The position numbers and the translations under genes are program-made. The notes beneath the pieces are model-generated. The model ran no database searches. It worked only from the letters and a program-made list of their open reading frames with translations, and was not told where the DNA came from. From Phaeobacter sp. B1627 (lineage in GTDB: Bacteria > Pseudomonadota > Alphaproteobacteria > Rhodobacterales > Rhodobacteraceae), in the NCBI RefSeq assembly GCF_006265095.1, contig NZ_VCNK01000004.1, positions 372,001 to 436,000 of the forward strand: DNA of 64,000 nucleotides, written 5' to 3'. Below are positions 7,290-15,784 of the stretch, one piece after another (the stretch's first letter is position 1; every line of letters starts with the position of its first letter).

Positions 7290-10200
7290 GTGGCATGGTT
7301 TGTGCCATTGCCTGTAACCGTGAAACCGCGCTACCCATGGCGAACTGATTACCGCATTGTCCTGTCACATGACCGTCGGAGCCCTCCCATAGAACGTTCG
7401 CTGTTCCAATTCATCTGGAAATATTCCAAGCGGGATCAGATCGTCCTGCTGCTCGTCACCACCTGCCTGTTTCCGTTGCTGTATCTGACGCTGGAATTGC
7501 CCAAGCGGATCATCAACGATGCGATCGGTGCCCAGTCCTCGACTGTTGAGGTCTGGGGCATGAGCTTTGATCAACTCACCTATCTGTGGCTGCTATGTGG
7601 TGCATTCCTGTTGGCGGTGCTTGTGCATGGCCTGACCAAGATGCGCATCAACACCATGAAGGGCGTGCTGTCCGAGCGGATGCTGCGCCGGTTTCGCTAC
7701 AGTCTGATCGCGCGGGTCCTGCGCTTTCCGCAGCCCTATTTCGAACGCACCAGCCAGGGTGAGCTGGTCTCCATGATCACCTCGGAATCGGAACCGATGG
7801 GCGGCCTGATGGGCGATGCCGTCAGTCAGCCGGTGCTGCAGGCCGGTCAGATGCTGACCATTCTCTATTTTCTGTTCCTGCAAAGCTTCTGGTTCGGCCT
7901 GGCGGCCATTGCGTTGATCCCCCTGCAGGCCTGGGTGATTCCGATGCTGCAGCGCCGGATCAACCGGTTGAACAAGAAGCGGGTCCAGCAGGTGCGCGGG
8001 CTGGCCTCCGAGATCGGCGAAAGCGCCGCCGGGGCCTCGACCCTGCGGGTCAACGGGGGCTGGCGCTACCGGATGGCGCGGGTGACAGACCGTCTGGGGC
8101 GGCTCTACGAGATCCGCTTTGAGATCTACCAGAAAAAGTTCTTCATGAAGTTTCTCAACAACTTCATCACGCAGCTGACCCCCTTTTTCTTCTATGCGAT
8201 CGGCGGGTATCTGGTGCTGGAGGGCCGGGTGTCGCTTGGGGCGTTGGTTGCGGCTCTTGCGGCCTACAAGGACCTGGCCTCGCCGTGGAAAGAGCTGTTG
8301 GCCTATTACAACCAGACCCAGGACATGGCGGTGCGCTGGGATGTGATCCTCGAACGTTTCGCGCCACCCGATATGGTGGACGAGCATCTGATGGAGGGCG
8401 AGCCGGAGGAGCTGCCGCATCTGGACGGGGATCTGGTGCTGGACGGGGTCAGCGTCCGGGATTCGGATGGCAATCTCGTGCTCGAAGAGATCAACGCCAC
8501 TTTCCCCAAGGGCGAGCTGATCGGCATTGCCGCCCCCTCGGAGGAGGACCGCCGCGCGCTGGCCGAAGTGCTGACCCGGGAGGTCCTGCCTTCGGCGGGC
8601 CAGGTCACGGTCGCGGGTCATAATATCCGAGAGCTGCATCAGATGGTCCTGGCCACCCGCATTGGTCATGCGACCTCGCGGCCGGTGTTGTTTCGTGGCT
8701 CATTTGGCGAAAACGTTCTGATGCCGCTGCGCATGCGGCCCATGGAAGAGGCCCCGGATATGCGCGCGCAACAGGATGCGGTGCGGGCGGGCAACAGCCC
8801 CGATCCATTTGGCGTCAACTGGGTCGATCCCGGTGTTGCGGGATTTCAGCGCACCGAAGAGCTGCGGGACTGGTGGTTGCGGATCGTCGAGGGGATCGGC
8901 TCTGACACCGCGCTGCTGCGGCGCGGCATGGATCAGGTCTTTGACAAGAGCGAGCATCCAAAGCTGGCGGAGGCATTGGTCAAGCTGCGGCCGCATGTGC
9001 AATTGGCCCTGATGGAGTCGGGGCTGGATGCCTTTGCCCATTTCAACAACCGCGAACGCTATAATCCGGCGCTGCCGGTTGCGGAAAACCTGCTCTATGC
9101 CACCCGCTCGGTGCCGATCACCTACGAGCTGCTGCTGCAGCAGACCGAATTCCTGCAGACCGTGCGGCGCATCGGTCTGGACCGGGATCTGGTGAAGCTG
9201 GCGCAGGATGTGCTGGAAATGCTGCGCCAGATTTTCGGCATGGATGGCACCACCCACCCGTTGTTCCGCAAACTGGGGCTGGAGGTGTCGGACTATGAGG
9301 CCGCCTTGCAGCTGATGCAGAAGATCAAACTGAAGGGGATGGAAACGCTGGACCCGGACGAGCTGGCGCAGATGATGATCGTGCCGTTCTCGATTTCCGC
9401 CGAGGCGCTGGGGCCTGCGTTCAGCAGCGAGATCGAGGACCGGATCCTGTATCTGCGCGACACCCATGGCGCCGAGCTGCTGAGTACGTTGAATGATATC
9501 TTCGTCCCGCTCTACGAGGGCCATTTCTCGCCGGGGTTCACGGTGTTGGAGAACGCGATCTTCGGCAAGATCTCGGACAGTGCCGGCCCCCGCGCCGAGG
9601 ATCTGCGCAAGGTTGTGGCCGATGTCATCGACAAGGCCGGCGTGCGGGAGATGGTGGTCGAACTGATCTTTGATCTGCCGGTCGCGGTCGGGGGGCAGGG
9701 ATTGGGCGCCAGCTTCGCAGAGCCATTGGCGTTTTGCCGCGCCTCGATCAAGCGGCCGGATATCCTGATCCTCGAGGGCGCCCTGGCGAGCTTTGACCGC
9801 GACACGCGGCGGGCGATGCAGGACAATCTGCGCGATTTGCTGCCCGATGCGACGCTGATCTTTCTGGAGCCATCGTTCCGCGATCCGGACCGGTTCGATC
9901 ACTATTTCGAACTGCGGCAGGGCCGCCTGAAGGACGAGCGCGCCGATGACCGGGGCGCGAGCGACGAGGACAGCACCTCGGCGGCGGATCTGTCGCGCAA
10001 GCTGCGGGCGCTGGAATCCACAGAGCTGTTTTCCGGGCTCAACCGGCGTCAATTGCGGCTGCTGGCTTTTGGGGCGCGCTGGTACGAGGCGGCGCCGGGC
10101 ACTGCGGTGTTCAACAAGGATGACGATGCCTCCGACGGTGCCTATATGATCATCGAAGGCGAGGCGGGTTTGTTCCTGCCCGCCGATCACGAGGGCGGCG

Positions 10201-10409
10201 AGAGCCAGTTGATCGCCAAGGTCGGCCCCGGTCGGCTGGTGGGGGAACTGGGTCTGATCCGCAAGGAACCCCGGGCCCTGACGATGATTGCGGAAACCGA
10301 CCTCACCTGTCTGCGGATCGGGGAGGAAGAGTTCCTGGCAGTGGTGGAAAATGACGCCAATACGGCGTTCAAGCTGCTGCAGGTGGTGGCGGGCTACGTG
10401 TCGAGCTGA
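7290..10409 (+). CDS. ABC-exporter-like membrane protein with degenerate ATPase and C-terminal cyclic-nucleotide-binding domain
   Basis: 1039 residues. Residues about 45-340 form a six-helix ABC exporter membrane domain (helices near 50-70, 93-115, 188-222 and 288-320). Residues about 385-880 align with an ABC ATPase, but every catalytic motif is altered. The Walker A position reads GIAAPSEEDRR (no GKS/T); the Q-loop region is HATSRPVLFRGSFGENV; the signature is GGQGLGASF; Walker B is DILILEGALASFD with no Glu; the H-loop is IFLEPSF with no His. About 300 mostly helical residues are inserted between Q-loop and signature. Residues about 908-1039 are a cNMP-binding domain with a GELGL-type phosphate cassette and its Arg (EPRAL). 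It probably cannot hydrolyse ATP and may be a cNMP-responsive membrane protein. The start is uncertain: GTG 7290 or GTG 7320, no in-frame ATG nearby. Confidence 0.85.
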   Translation: MAWFVPLPVTVKPRYPWRTDYRIVLSHDRRSPPIERSLFQFIWKYSKRDQIVLLLVTTCLFPLLYLTLELPKRIINDAIGAQSSTVEVWGMSFDQLTYLWLLCGAFLLAVLVHGLTKMRINTMKGVLSERMLRRFRYSLIARVLRFPQPYFERTSQGELVSMITSESEPMGGLMGDAVSQPVLQAGQMLTILYFLFLQSFWFGLAAIALIPLQAWVIPMLQRRINRLNKKRVQQVRGLASEIGESAAGASTLRVNGGWRYRMARVTDRLGRLYEIRFEIYQKKFFMKFLNNFITQLTPFFFYAIGGYLVLEGRVSLGALVAALAAYKDLASPWKELLAYYNQTQDMAVRWDVILERFAPPDMVDEHLMEGEPEELPHLDGDLVLDGVSVRDSDGNLVLEEINATFPKGELIGIAAPSEEDRRALAEVLTREVLPSAGQVTVAGHNIRELHQMVLATRIGHATSRPVLFRGSFGENVLMPLRMRPMEEAPDMRAQQDAVRAGNSPDPFGVNWVDPGVAGFQRTEELRDWWLRIVEGIGSDTALLRRGMDQVFDKSEHPKLAEALVKLRPHVQLALMESGLDAFAHFNNRERYNPALPVAENLLYATRSVPITYELLLQQTEFLQTVRRIGLDRDLVKLAQDVLEMLRQIFGMDGTTHPLFRKLGLEVSDYEAALQLMQKIKLKGMETLDPDELAQMMIVPFSISAEALGPAFSSEIEDRILYLRDTHGAELLSTLNDIFVPLYEGHFSPGFTVLENAIFGKISDSAGPRAEDLRKVVADVIDKAGVREMVVELIFDLPVAVGGQGLGASFAEPLAFCRASIKRPDILILEGALASFDRDTRRAMQDNLRDLLPDATLIFLEPSFRDPDRFDHYFELRQGRLKDERADDRGASDEDSTSAADLSRKLRALESTELFSGLNRRQLRLLAFGARWYEAAPGTAVFNKDDDASDGAYMIIEGEAGLFLPADHEGGESQLIAKVGPGRLVGELGLIRKEPRALTMIAETDLTCLRIGEEEFLAVVENDANTAFKLLQVVAGYVSS

Positions 10410-10516
10410 TGCGGCGCCTGTATCCGGCAGGTCCGGAACCGAGCCGCGCCATCCGCGGGCCCAGCCTTTGGCCTGGCGCGTGGTGCGGCTCTCGATAGTC
10501 AACAGGGAGAGATCAG

Positions 10517-11365
10517 ATGAAATTATTTCGGTACCGCACGGGCGCGGGCGTGCGTCCTGGGTTGATGGATGCGGGCGGGGTCGCGCGCGATCTGTCGGGG
10601 CATCTGGCCGATGTCGTGCCGGAGACGCTGGATCCGGCGGTGCTGGCGGGGATTGCGGCGCTGGATGCCAGCGCCTTGCCGGCGCTGCAGGGCGAGATCG
10701 ACTACGCGCCCTGTGTTGGCGGGGTGGGAAAGTTTCTCTGCATCGGACTCAACTATTCCGATCATGCCGAAGAGGTCGGTGCGGCGCCGCCGGAACACCC
10801 GATCCTTTTCATGAAAGCAAATTCAGCGATCGTCGGTGCCAATGATATTGTCCGCATCCCGCGCGGTTCTCAGGCGACGGATTGGGAGGTCGAGCTGGGC
10901 GTGGTCATCGGTCAGGCGGCCAAATACGTGCCCGTCGAGTCCGCGCTGCAGCATGTGGCGGGCTATTGTGTCATCAATGATGTGTCAGAGCGTGATTTTC
11001 AGATGAAGCTGACGGGCCAATGGACCAAGGGCAAGAGTTGCGACACATTCGGCCCCCTCGGCCCCTGGTTGGTCACGGCGGATGAGATCGCCGACCCGCA
11101 GGATCTGACGTTGTCCTGCGACGTGAATGGCCAGAGGATGCAAACCGGAAACACCGACAAGATGATTTTCGGCGTGGCCGAGATCATCAGTCATCTGAGC
11201 CAGCTGATGACGCTGCATCCGGGCGATGTGATCGCAACGGGGACGCCGCCGGGCGTTGGAATGGGGCAAAAGCCCGATCCTGTCTATCTCCGGGATGGCG
11301 ATGTAATGGAGTTGGAAATTCAAGGGCTTGGACGGCAGCGACAGGTTGCGCGCGCGGATAGCTGA
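10517..11365 (+). CDS. Fumarylacetoacetate hydrolase family protein
   Basis: 282-residue FAH-fold enzyme. The catalytic domain starts near residue 70 (FLCIGLNYSDHAEE) and carries the metal-binding acidic residues of DWEVELGVVIG, then GYCVINDVSERDFQ, GKSCDTFGPLGPWLV and the C-terminal DVIATGTPPGVG loop, all hallmarks of the family. Members hydrolyse or decarboxylate beta-diketo or 2-keto-3-deoxy acids using Mg2+ or Mn2+. The closest styles are ureidoglycolate lyase-like and 2,4-diketo-3-deoxy-L-fuconate hydrolase-like proteins. Substrate unassigned. Start ATG 10517 follows GGGAGA. Alone on its strand, convergent with the ArsR gene. Confidence 0.88.
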   Translation: MKLFRYRTGAGVRPGLMDAGGVARDLSGHLADVVPETLDPAVLAGIAALDASALPALQGEIDYAPCVGGVGKFLCIGLNYSDHAEEVGAAPPEHPILFMKANSAIVGANDIVRIPRGSQATDWEVELGVVIGQAAKYVPVESALQHVAGYCVINDVSERDFQMKLTGQWTKGKSCDTFGPLGPWLVTADEIADPQDLTLSCDVNGQRMQTGNTDKMIFGVAEIISHLSQLMTLHPGDVIATGTPPGVGMGQKPDPVYLRDGDVMELEIQGLGRQRQVARADS

Positions 11366-11425
11366 GCGCCGGACCAACAGGGGCGTGCCGCGTCTGGCGC
11401 GGTGCGGACCCTGCCTCAGGACTAA

Positions 11426-11740
11426 TCAGGCGCAGTAGATGCCGTGCAATGTATGCAGGATCTGCGCCGCAGGTCCCGGCGCCAGCGAGTAATAGACTGT
11501 CTTGCCGTCGCGGCGGGTTGCAACCATCCCGTCCTCGCGCAGGCGCGACAGCAGCTGGCTGACGGCGGCCTGTCGCTTGTTCAGGCGCGACTCGAGGGCG
11601 CCCACGGACAGTTCCGTCTCACTCGCCAGATGGCAAAGGATCATCAGCCGTCCCTCATGGGCCAGGGCCTTCAGAAGGGCGCAGGCCGCTGCGGCGTTTT
11701 CTTCCATGTCCTTCATGGACATTTCCCGTGTGTCTATCAT
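11426..11740 (-). CDS. ArsR/SmtB family regulator, SqrR/BigR-like
   Basis: 104-residue winged-helix repressor. LLKALAHEGRLMILCHL (about 22-38), the recognition helix RQAAVSQLLSRLREDGMV and the wing RRDGKTVYYSL are typical ArsR. Cysteines at residue 36 (MILC) and residue 103 (GIYC) stand where SqrR and BigR carry the two cysteines that form a polysulfide bridge when reactive sulfur is present; no metal-site CxC is visible. Role inferred: repressor released by persulfides or oxidants. No sulfide-oxidation gene lies next to it. ATG 11740 lacks a clear ribosome site; internal ATGs at codons 7, 9 and 12 are alternatives. Confidence 0.85.
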   Translation of the reverse strand: MIDTREMSMKDMEENAAAACALLKALAHEGRLMILCHLASETELSVGALESRLNKRQAAVSQLLSRLREDGMVATRRDGKTVYYSLAPGPAAQILHTLHGIYCA

Positions 11741-11861
11741 ATGTCTGTCATGGCGTTTAGCAACTTTCGGACGCGACCGTGATCCTGCGTCATGCAGAAT
11801 GGTGACGCCACCGTAAAAATGACGCTAATAAGAGTAAGGCCACGGAATGCCGTCACCTCGC

Positions 11862-11880
11862 AAGAGTTTTCATAACTCTT
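11862..11880. promoter_or_regulatory. Inverted repeat upstream of the ArsR gene
   Basis: AAGAGTT-N5-AACTCTT, a perfect 7-bp inverted repeat about 120 bp before the ArsR start and 75 bp after the stop of the enolase-superfamily gene. A possible self-operator or the stem of a weak terminator; there is nothing to decide between them. Confidence 0.35.
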
Positions 11881-11954
11881 TATTCATTTTTGCAAACCTC
11901 CGCTCAGAAAGGCTTCGATTGCCTCACTGATTTTGGGGAGGCTGCGCAGAGGCG

Positions 11955-13187
11955 TCAAATCTGAAGGGGCGGCGCGCCTCCTTCGAACAGGTTGCCATTG
12001 GCGTAGTCACAGGGCGCTTCCTGCATATTGAGATGCAAGTCATTGCCGGTGAAGGGATGGGCGCGGGCGAGGGCTTCGTCGACATCGATGCCGAGACCTG
12101 CGGATGTGGGCAGGGTGATATAGCCGTTGTCGACGCGGATCGTGCTCTTGATCAGCGCATCGTGAAAGGGGGTCTCGATCGTTTCGGCCATCAGGATATT
12201 GGGGATGGAGGCGGCGAGCTGGATATTTGCGGCCCATTCCACCGGTCCGGCATAGAGGTGGGGCGCTATCTGCGCGTTGAATACTTCGGCGATGGCGGCG
12301 ACTTTCTTCATTTCCCAGATGCCCCCAGCCCGCCCGAGCGCCGGCTGCAGGATTTCGGCTGCTCCGCTGCGCAGGACGGCTGCGAACTCTGCCTTGGTGG
12401 TCAGGCGTTCGCCGGTGGCGACGGGAATGCGGACAGCGCGGGCCACGCGGGCCATGTCCTCGGTCATGTCGGGGGGCGTGGGCTCTTCGAACCACAGGGG
12501 GCTGTAGGGTTCGAGCGCCTGTCCCAGCCGGATCGCACCGGCGGTGTTGAACTGGCCGTGCGTGCCGAACAGCAGGTCGGCCTTGTCGCCGACGGCGGCG
12601 CGGATCGCCTTGCAGAAGGCGACGGAGCGGGAAATGTCGGACATGGCGGGCATATGGCCGCCGCGGATCGTATAGGGGCCGGCGGGGTCGAATTTCACCG
12701 CCGTATAGCCGCGCGCAACTGCATCGGCGGCGGCTTCGGCGGCCATCTCGGGAGAGGCCCAGAAAGCAGGCAGGGGATGTGCGGCGAGCGGGTAGAGGTA
12801 GGTGTAGGCGCGGATGCGGTCGTTCATCCGCCCGCCCAGCAGCGCATGCACGGGGCGGTCACGGTCCTTGCCTAGAATGTCCCAGCAGGCGATTTCCAGC
12901 CCTGAGAAGGCGCCGATCACGGTCGGGTCGGGCCGTTGCGTAAATCCGGAGGAATAGGCGCGGCGGAACATCAGTTCGATATTCTCCGGCGACTCGTCCT
13001 GCATGTGACGGGCAAAGACATCCTCTATGACAGCGGTCATCGCCGTCGGCCCGACCGTGGAGGCGTAGCATTCGCCCCAGCCGGTGATGCCGGTGTCGGT
13101 GGTGAGTTTGACGAGGATCCAGTATCGCCCGCCCCACCCCGGGGCCGGAGGGGCTGTGATGATGACGTCGAGGTCCTGCAGTTTCAT
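11955..13187 (-). CDS. Enolase-superfamily (mandelate racemase/muconate lactonizing-type) enzyme
   Basis: 410 residues with the MR/MLE architecture: N-terminal capping domain, then a TIM barrel. KFD (about 165-167) fits the second-strand Lys motif. WFEEP (Glu234) and TGER (Glu260) supply two metal ligands. APHLYAG carries the late barrel His. The first metal-ligand Asp is replaced: the strand reads DLLFGTHGQF with Gly208, though His210 is in the place used by galactonate dehydratase-type enzymes. The Asp of the His-Asp dyad is Ala (QPALGRAGG). Likely a sugar-acid dehydratase or a variant with altered metal use. The Zn alcohol dehydrogenase gene lies upstream on the same strand, separated by two strong hairpins. 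Confidence 0.85.
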   Translation of the reverse strand: MKLQDLDVIITAPPAPGWGGRYWILVKLTTDTGITGWGECYASTVGPTAMTAVIEDVFARHMQDESPENIELMFRRAYSSGFTQRPDPTVIGAFSGLEIACWDILGKDRDRPVHALLGGRMNDRIRAYTYLYPLAAHPLPAFWASPEMAAEAAADAVARGYTAVKFDPAGPYTIRGGHMPAMSDISRSVAFCKAIRAAVGDKADLLFGTHGQFNTAGAIRLGQALEPYSPLWFEEPTPPDMTEDMARVARAVRIPVATGERLTTKAEFAAVLRSGAAEILQPALGRAGGIWEMKKVAAIAEVFNAQIAPHLYAGPVEWAANIQLAASIPNILMAETIETPFHDALIKSTIRVDNGYITLPTSAGLGIDVDEALARAHPFTGNDLHLNMQEAPCDYANGNLFEGGAPPLQI

Positions 13188-13230
13188 GGCTGTCAGCCCT
13201 TTGAATAGGTCGGTGTCGGTGGAGGAGGGG

Positions 13231-13292
13231 GCGCGCGCCGGGGCCGTCGAGGCCCCGGCGCGCGCGGGTCCGGGCCGGACGGGCCCGGACCC
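13231..13292. terminator. Two tandem perfect GC-rich hairpins
   Basis: First stem GCGCGCGCCGGGGCC / GGCCCCGGCGCGCGC (15 bp, loop GTCGA; 13231-13265). Immediately after it comes a second stem GGGTCCGGGCC / GGCCCGGACCC (11 bp, loop GGACG; 13266-13292). No T tract on either side. They lie between two leftward genes and could terminate, pause or protect transcripts. Confidence 0.65.
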
Positions 13293-13310
13293 TGGGCGGC
13301 TGGGGCAGGC

Positions 13311-14402
13311 CTAGCGGTCGAACAGGATCACATTGCGCTTGGCGCTGCCGGTTTTGGTGTCTGCGATGGCCTCGTTGATCTGCGCCAGCGACCATCGGCC
13401 GGAGATCAGCTCATCCAGTTTCAGACGGCCCTGCTGATAGAGGTCAACGATCCAGGGCACATCTCTTTGGATCACCACATCGCCCATCTTGGAGCCCTGC
13501 AGCCCCTGGCCGAGGGCGGCCAGAACCACGGGCTCGTACTGTGCCGTCTGGCTGGTGTGGGGCATGCCGATCATGATGGCCCGCCCGCCTACGCCGAGGT
13601 AGCGGGGGGCCTGATCGTAGGCGGGAATGGCCCCGACGGTGATCAGTACGACATCAGCCCCCTTGCCGCCGAGGGCCTCGCTGGCCGCGCGCCAGGGTTT
13701 GGGGTCGGAGCCAAGCACACCATGGGTGGCGCCGAAATCGCGGGCGATGGACAGTTTTTCCTCGCTCATGTCGACGGCAACGATGCGGCGCGCTCCGGCG
13801 ATCCGGGCCCCCTGGATTGCATTGAGGCCGACGCCGCCTGCGCCGATCACAACCACGTCTTCGCCGGCGCGCAGTCTGGCGGTGTTGACCGCGCCGCCGA
13901 CCCCGGTGATCACCCCACATGAAATCAGCGCGGCGACGTCTTTGGGCATGTCAGCGGGGATCTTGACGATCTGCCGCGCGCTGACCACCACCTTTTCGGC
14001 AAAGGCACCGCAGTCCATGGCCTGCAGCAATGGCGCTCCGGCTGAGGTGGTCAGAGGCCCCTGGGTTCCGTCCCGCGCGGTGCTGCAGTTGACGGGCCGG
14101 CCAGAGGCGCAGGTCGGGCAGGCACCGCAGGCGCGGATCAGGGTGACAATGACGTCATCGCCAGGGGCGAAGCCGTCTACGCCGGGGCCGGTGGCGCTGA
14201 TACGTCCCGCCGCCTCGTGGCCGTAGACCGCTGGCAGGTGCCCCCCCCAGCCGCCCTCGGCAAAGGAGATATCGCTGTGACAGATCGCGACCGCGTCCAG
14301 CGTGACTTCGACCTCGCCCTGTCCGGGAGGCGCAATCCGGATGTCCTCAATTTCAAGCGGTGCCCCAAAGCTGTGGCACACAGCAGCCCGGATGGTTTGC
14401 AT
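13311..14402 (-). CDS. Zinc-dependent alcohol dehydrogenase (MDR family)
   Basis: 363-residue medium-chain dehydrogenase. Catalytic zinc ligands are visible in VAICHSDIS (Cys) and GHEAAGRI (His-Glu). The structural zinc loop CGACPTCASGRPVNC has four cysteines. The Rossmann NAD-binding motif is VVVIGAGGVGLNAIQGA (about residue 190). Closest in style to class III/aryl-alcohol type dehydrogenases; oxidises an alcohol to an aldehyde or ketone with NAD+. Start ATG 14402 follows GGAGAGAACGATC. It may work with the enolase-superfamily enzyme downstream, but the substrate is not evident. Confidence 0.9.
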   Translation of the reverse strand: MQTIRAAVCHSFGAPLEIEDIRIAPPGQGEVEVTLDAVAICHSDISFAEGGWGGHLPAVYGHEAAGRISATGPGVDGFAPGDDVIVTLIRACGACPTCASGRPVNCSTARDGTQGPLTTSAGAPLLQAMDCGAFAEKVVVSARQIVKIPADMPKDVAALISCGVITGVGGAVNTARLRAGEDVVVIGAGGVGLNAIQGARIAGARRIVAVDMSEEKLSIARDFGATHGVLGSDPKPWRAASEALGGKGADVVLITVGAIPAYDQAPRYLGVGGRAIMIGMPHTSQTAQYEPVVLAALGQGLQGSKMGDVVIQRDVPWIVDLYQQGRLKLDELISGRWSLAQINEAIADTKTGSAKRNVILFDR

Positions 14403-14530
14403 GATCGTTCTCTCCTTGTCGGTTGATCACAGGGTGACGAGGCGGTGGGCGCCCTGCAATGCGGAAAACGGCGCGGAGATGTCGGTTTTACGTCACGGCA
14501 CTTTTGGCAGGCTGCGCCCCTGCCGCGGGC

Positions 14531-15769
14531 TCAGAGCCTGCCGCGCAGAAACAGGGCAAAGCCGCAGGCCATCAGCAGGATCGCCAGCAGAAACGGCGCG
14601 CCGGGCAGGTGCAGAGCCGCATCCTCGCGGGTGAAGGCAGCGAAGGTGGCGGTCATCATCAGCGGCGACACGATCATCGAGAGCGCATGGACCGAGGTCA
14701 TGACCCCCTGCAGCGTACCCTGATGGGTGTCGGCCACGGCGCGCGACAGGATCCCCTGCAGGGCGGGCTGCACAACCGCGCCGAGCGCCGTCACCGGGAT
14801 CATCATCAAGGCAATGGTGCCGTTGGTGAGGCCCGCAAGTATGGCAAAGCCCAGAATATCGAAGAGCTGCCCGTAGATGACCGTGCGCCGCTCGCCGCCC
14901 CACCGCAGGGCGTAGCGCATCAGCCCCCCCTGGACCACGGCGATGGACACGCCGTAGATCGCGAGCGAAACCCCGATGAGAGCAGGGGTCCACCCAAAGG
15001 AGGCAGCAGAGTAGTAGGACCAGATGGCAGGATAGACATAGATCGCCACCGAATAGAGGAAATAGACCAGCAGCAGACGGGATATTCCGGGGATCCGCGC
15101 GAGGGTGCGGACGGCACCCAGCGGGTTGGCCTCGCGCCAGTCAAAGGCGCGCCGCGTCCGGTCGGTGACGGTTTCCGGCATCACCAGCCAGCCGAGGGCG
15201 GCATTGGCGGCGCAGAGTGCGGCGGCGGCATAGAAGGGGGCGCGGGTGCCCAGCTCTGCCAGAAGCCCGCCGAGCAGCGGCCCGAGGACGAAACCGACCC
15301 CGAGGGCTGCGCCCAGAAGGCCAAAGTTCCGGGCCTTGTCCTCGGGCCGTGAAATATCCGCCATATAGGCTCCGGCGGTGGCATGGGTGGCGGCGGTGAT
15401 GCCGCCCACCATCCGGGCGAGCAGCATCAGCCAGAGGCTGCCCGCCGTTGCCATCACCAGATAGTCCAGCGCCAGCGCCGTGAGCGATACCAGCAATACC
15501 GGGCGGCGCCCGATGCTGTCGGACAGGCTGCCGACGACGGGGCCGAACAGGAATTGCATGGCGGCGAACCCGGTCGCGAGGATCCCTCCCCAGAGGGCCG
15601 CATCCGCCAGTGAGCCGCCGCCGACCTCCTGCAGCAGGCTTGGCATGATCGGCAGGATCAGGCCGATGCCCATGGCGTCGATCATCACCGTGCCCAGCAC
15701 GAAGACCAGCGTCAGCAGCCGTGGGCGCGCATAGGGGGGCGGGTCTGTCAGGTGGGGCGGTGTCGGCAT
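14531..15769 (-). CDS. MFS efflux transporter, TetA-like
   Basis: 412-residue, twelve-helix major facilitator. The first-helix motif [14 protein letters not shown] and the loop 2-3 motif [14 protein letters not shown] (motif A) match the tetracycline-efflux (TCR/Tet) branch of drug:H+ antiporters. Motif C ([12 protein letters not shown]) in helix 5 marks an antiporter. It exports an unknown small molecule through the inner membrane. It is followed downstream on the same strand only by the Zn alcohol dehydrogenase gene; the alpha/beta hydrolase gene ending at 15785 lies 15 bp upstream, so co-transcription is likely. Drug resistance cannot be inferred from sequence alone. Confidence 0.88.
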   Translation of the reverse strand: MPTPPHLTDPPPYARPRLLTLVFVLGTVMIDAMGIGLILPIMPSLLQEVGGGSLADAALWGGILATGFAAMQFLFGPVVGSLSDSIGRRPVLLVSLTALALDYLVMATAGSLWLMLLARMVGGITAATHATAGAYMADISRPEDKARNFGLLGAALGVGFVLGPLLGGLLAELGTRAPFYAAAALCAANAALGWLVMPETVTDRTRRAFDWREANPLGAVRTLARIPGISRLLLVYFLYSVAIYVYPAIWSYYSAASFGWTPALIGVSLAIYGVSIAVVQGGLMRYALRWGGERRTVIYGQLFDILGFAILAGLTNGTIALMMIPVTALGAVVQPALQGILSRAVADTHQGTLQGVMTSVHALSMIVSPLMMTATFAAFTREDAALHLPGAPFLLAILLMACGFALFLRGRL

Positions 15770-15784
15770 TTTGCGATGCGGCCC

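Noticed and set aside
14531-15769. Tetracycline-resistance gene
   Set aside because: The protein is TetA-like in motifs, but chromosomal roseobacter relatives of this type are common and substrate cannot be told from sequence.
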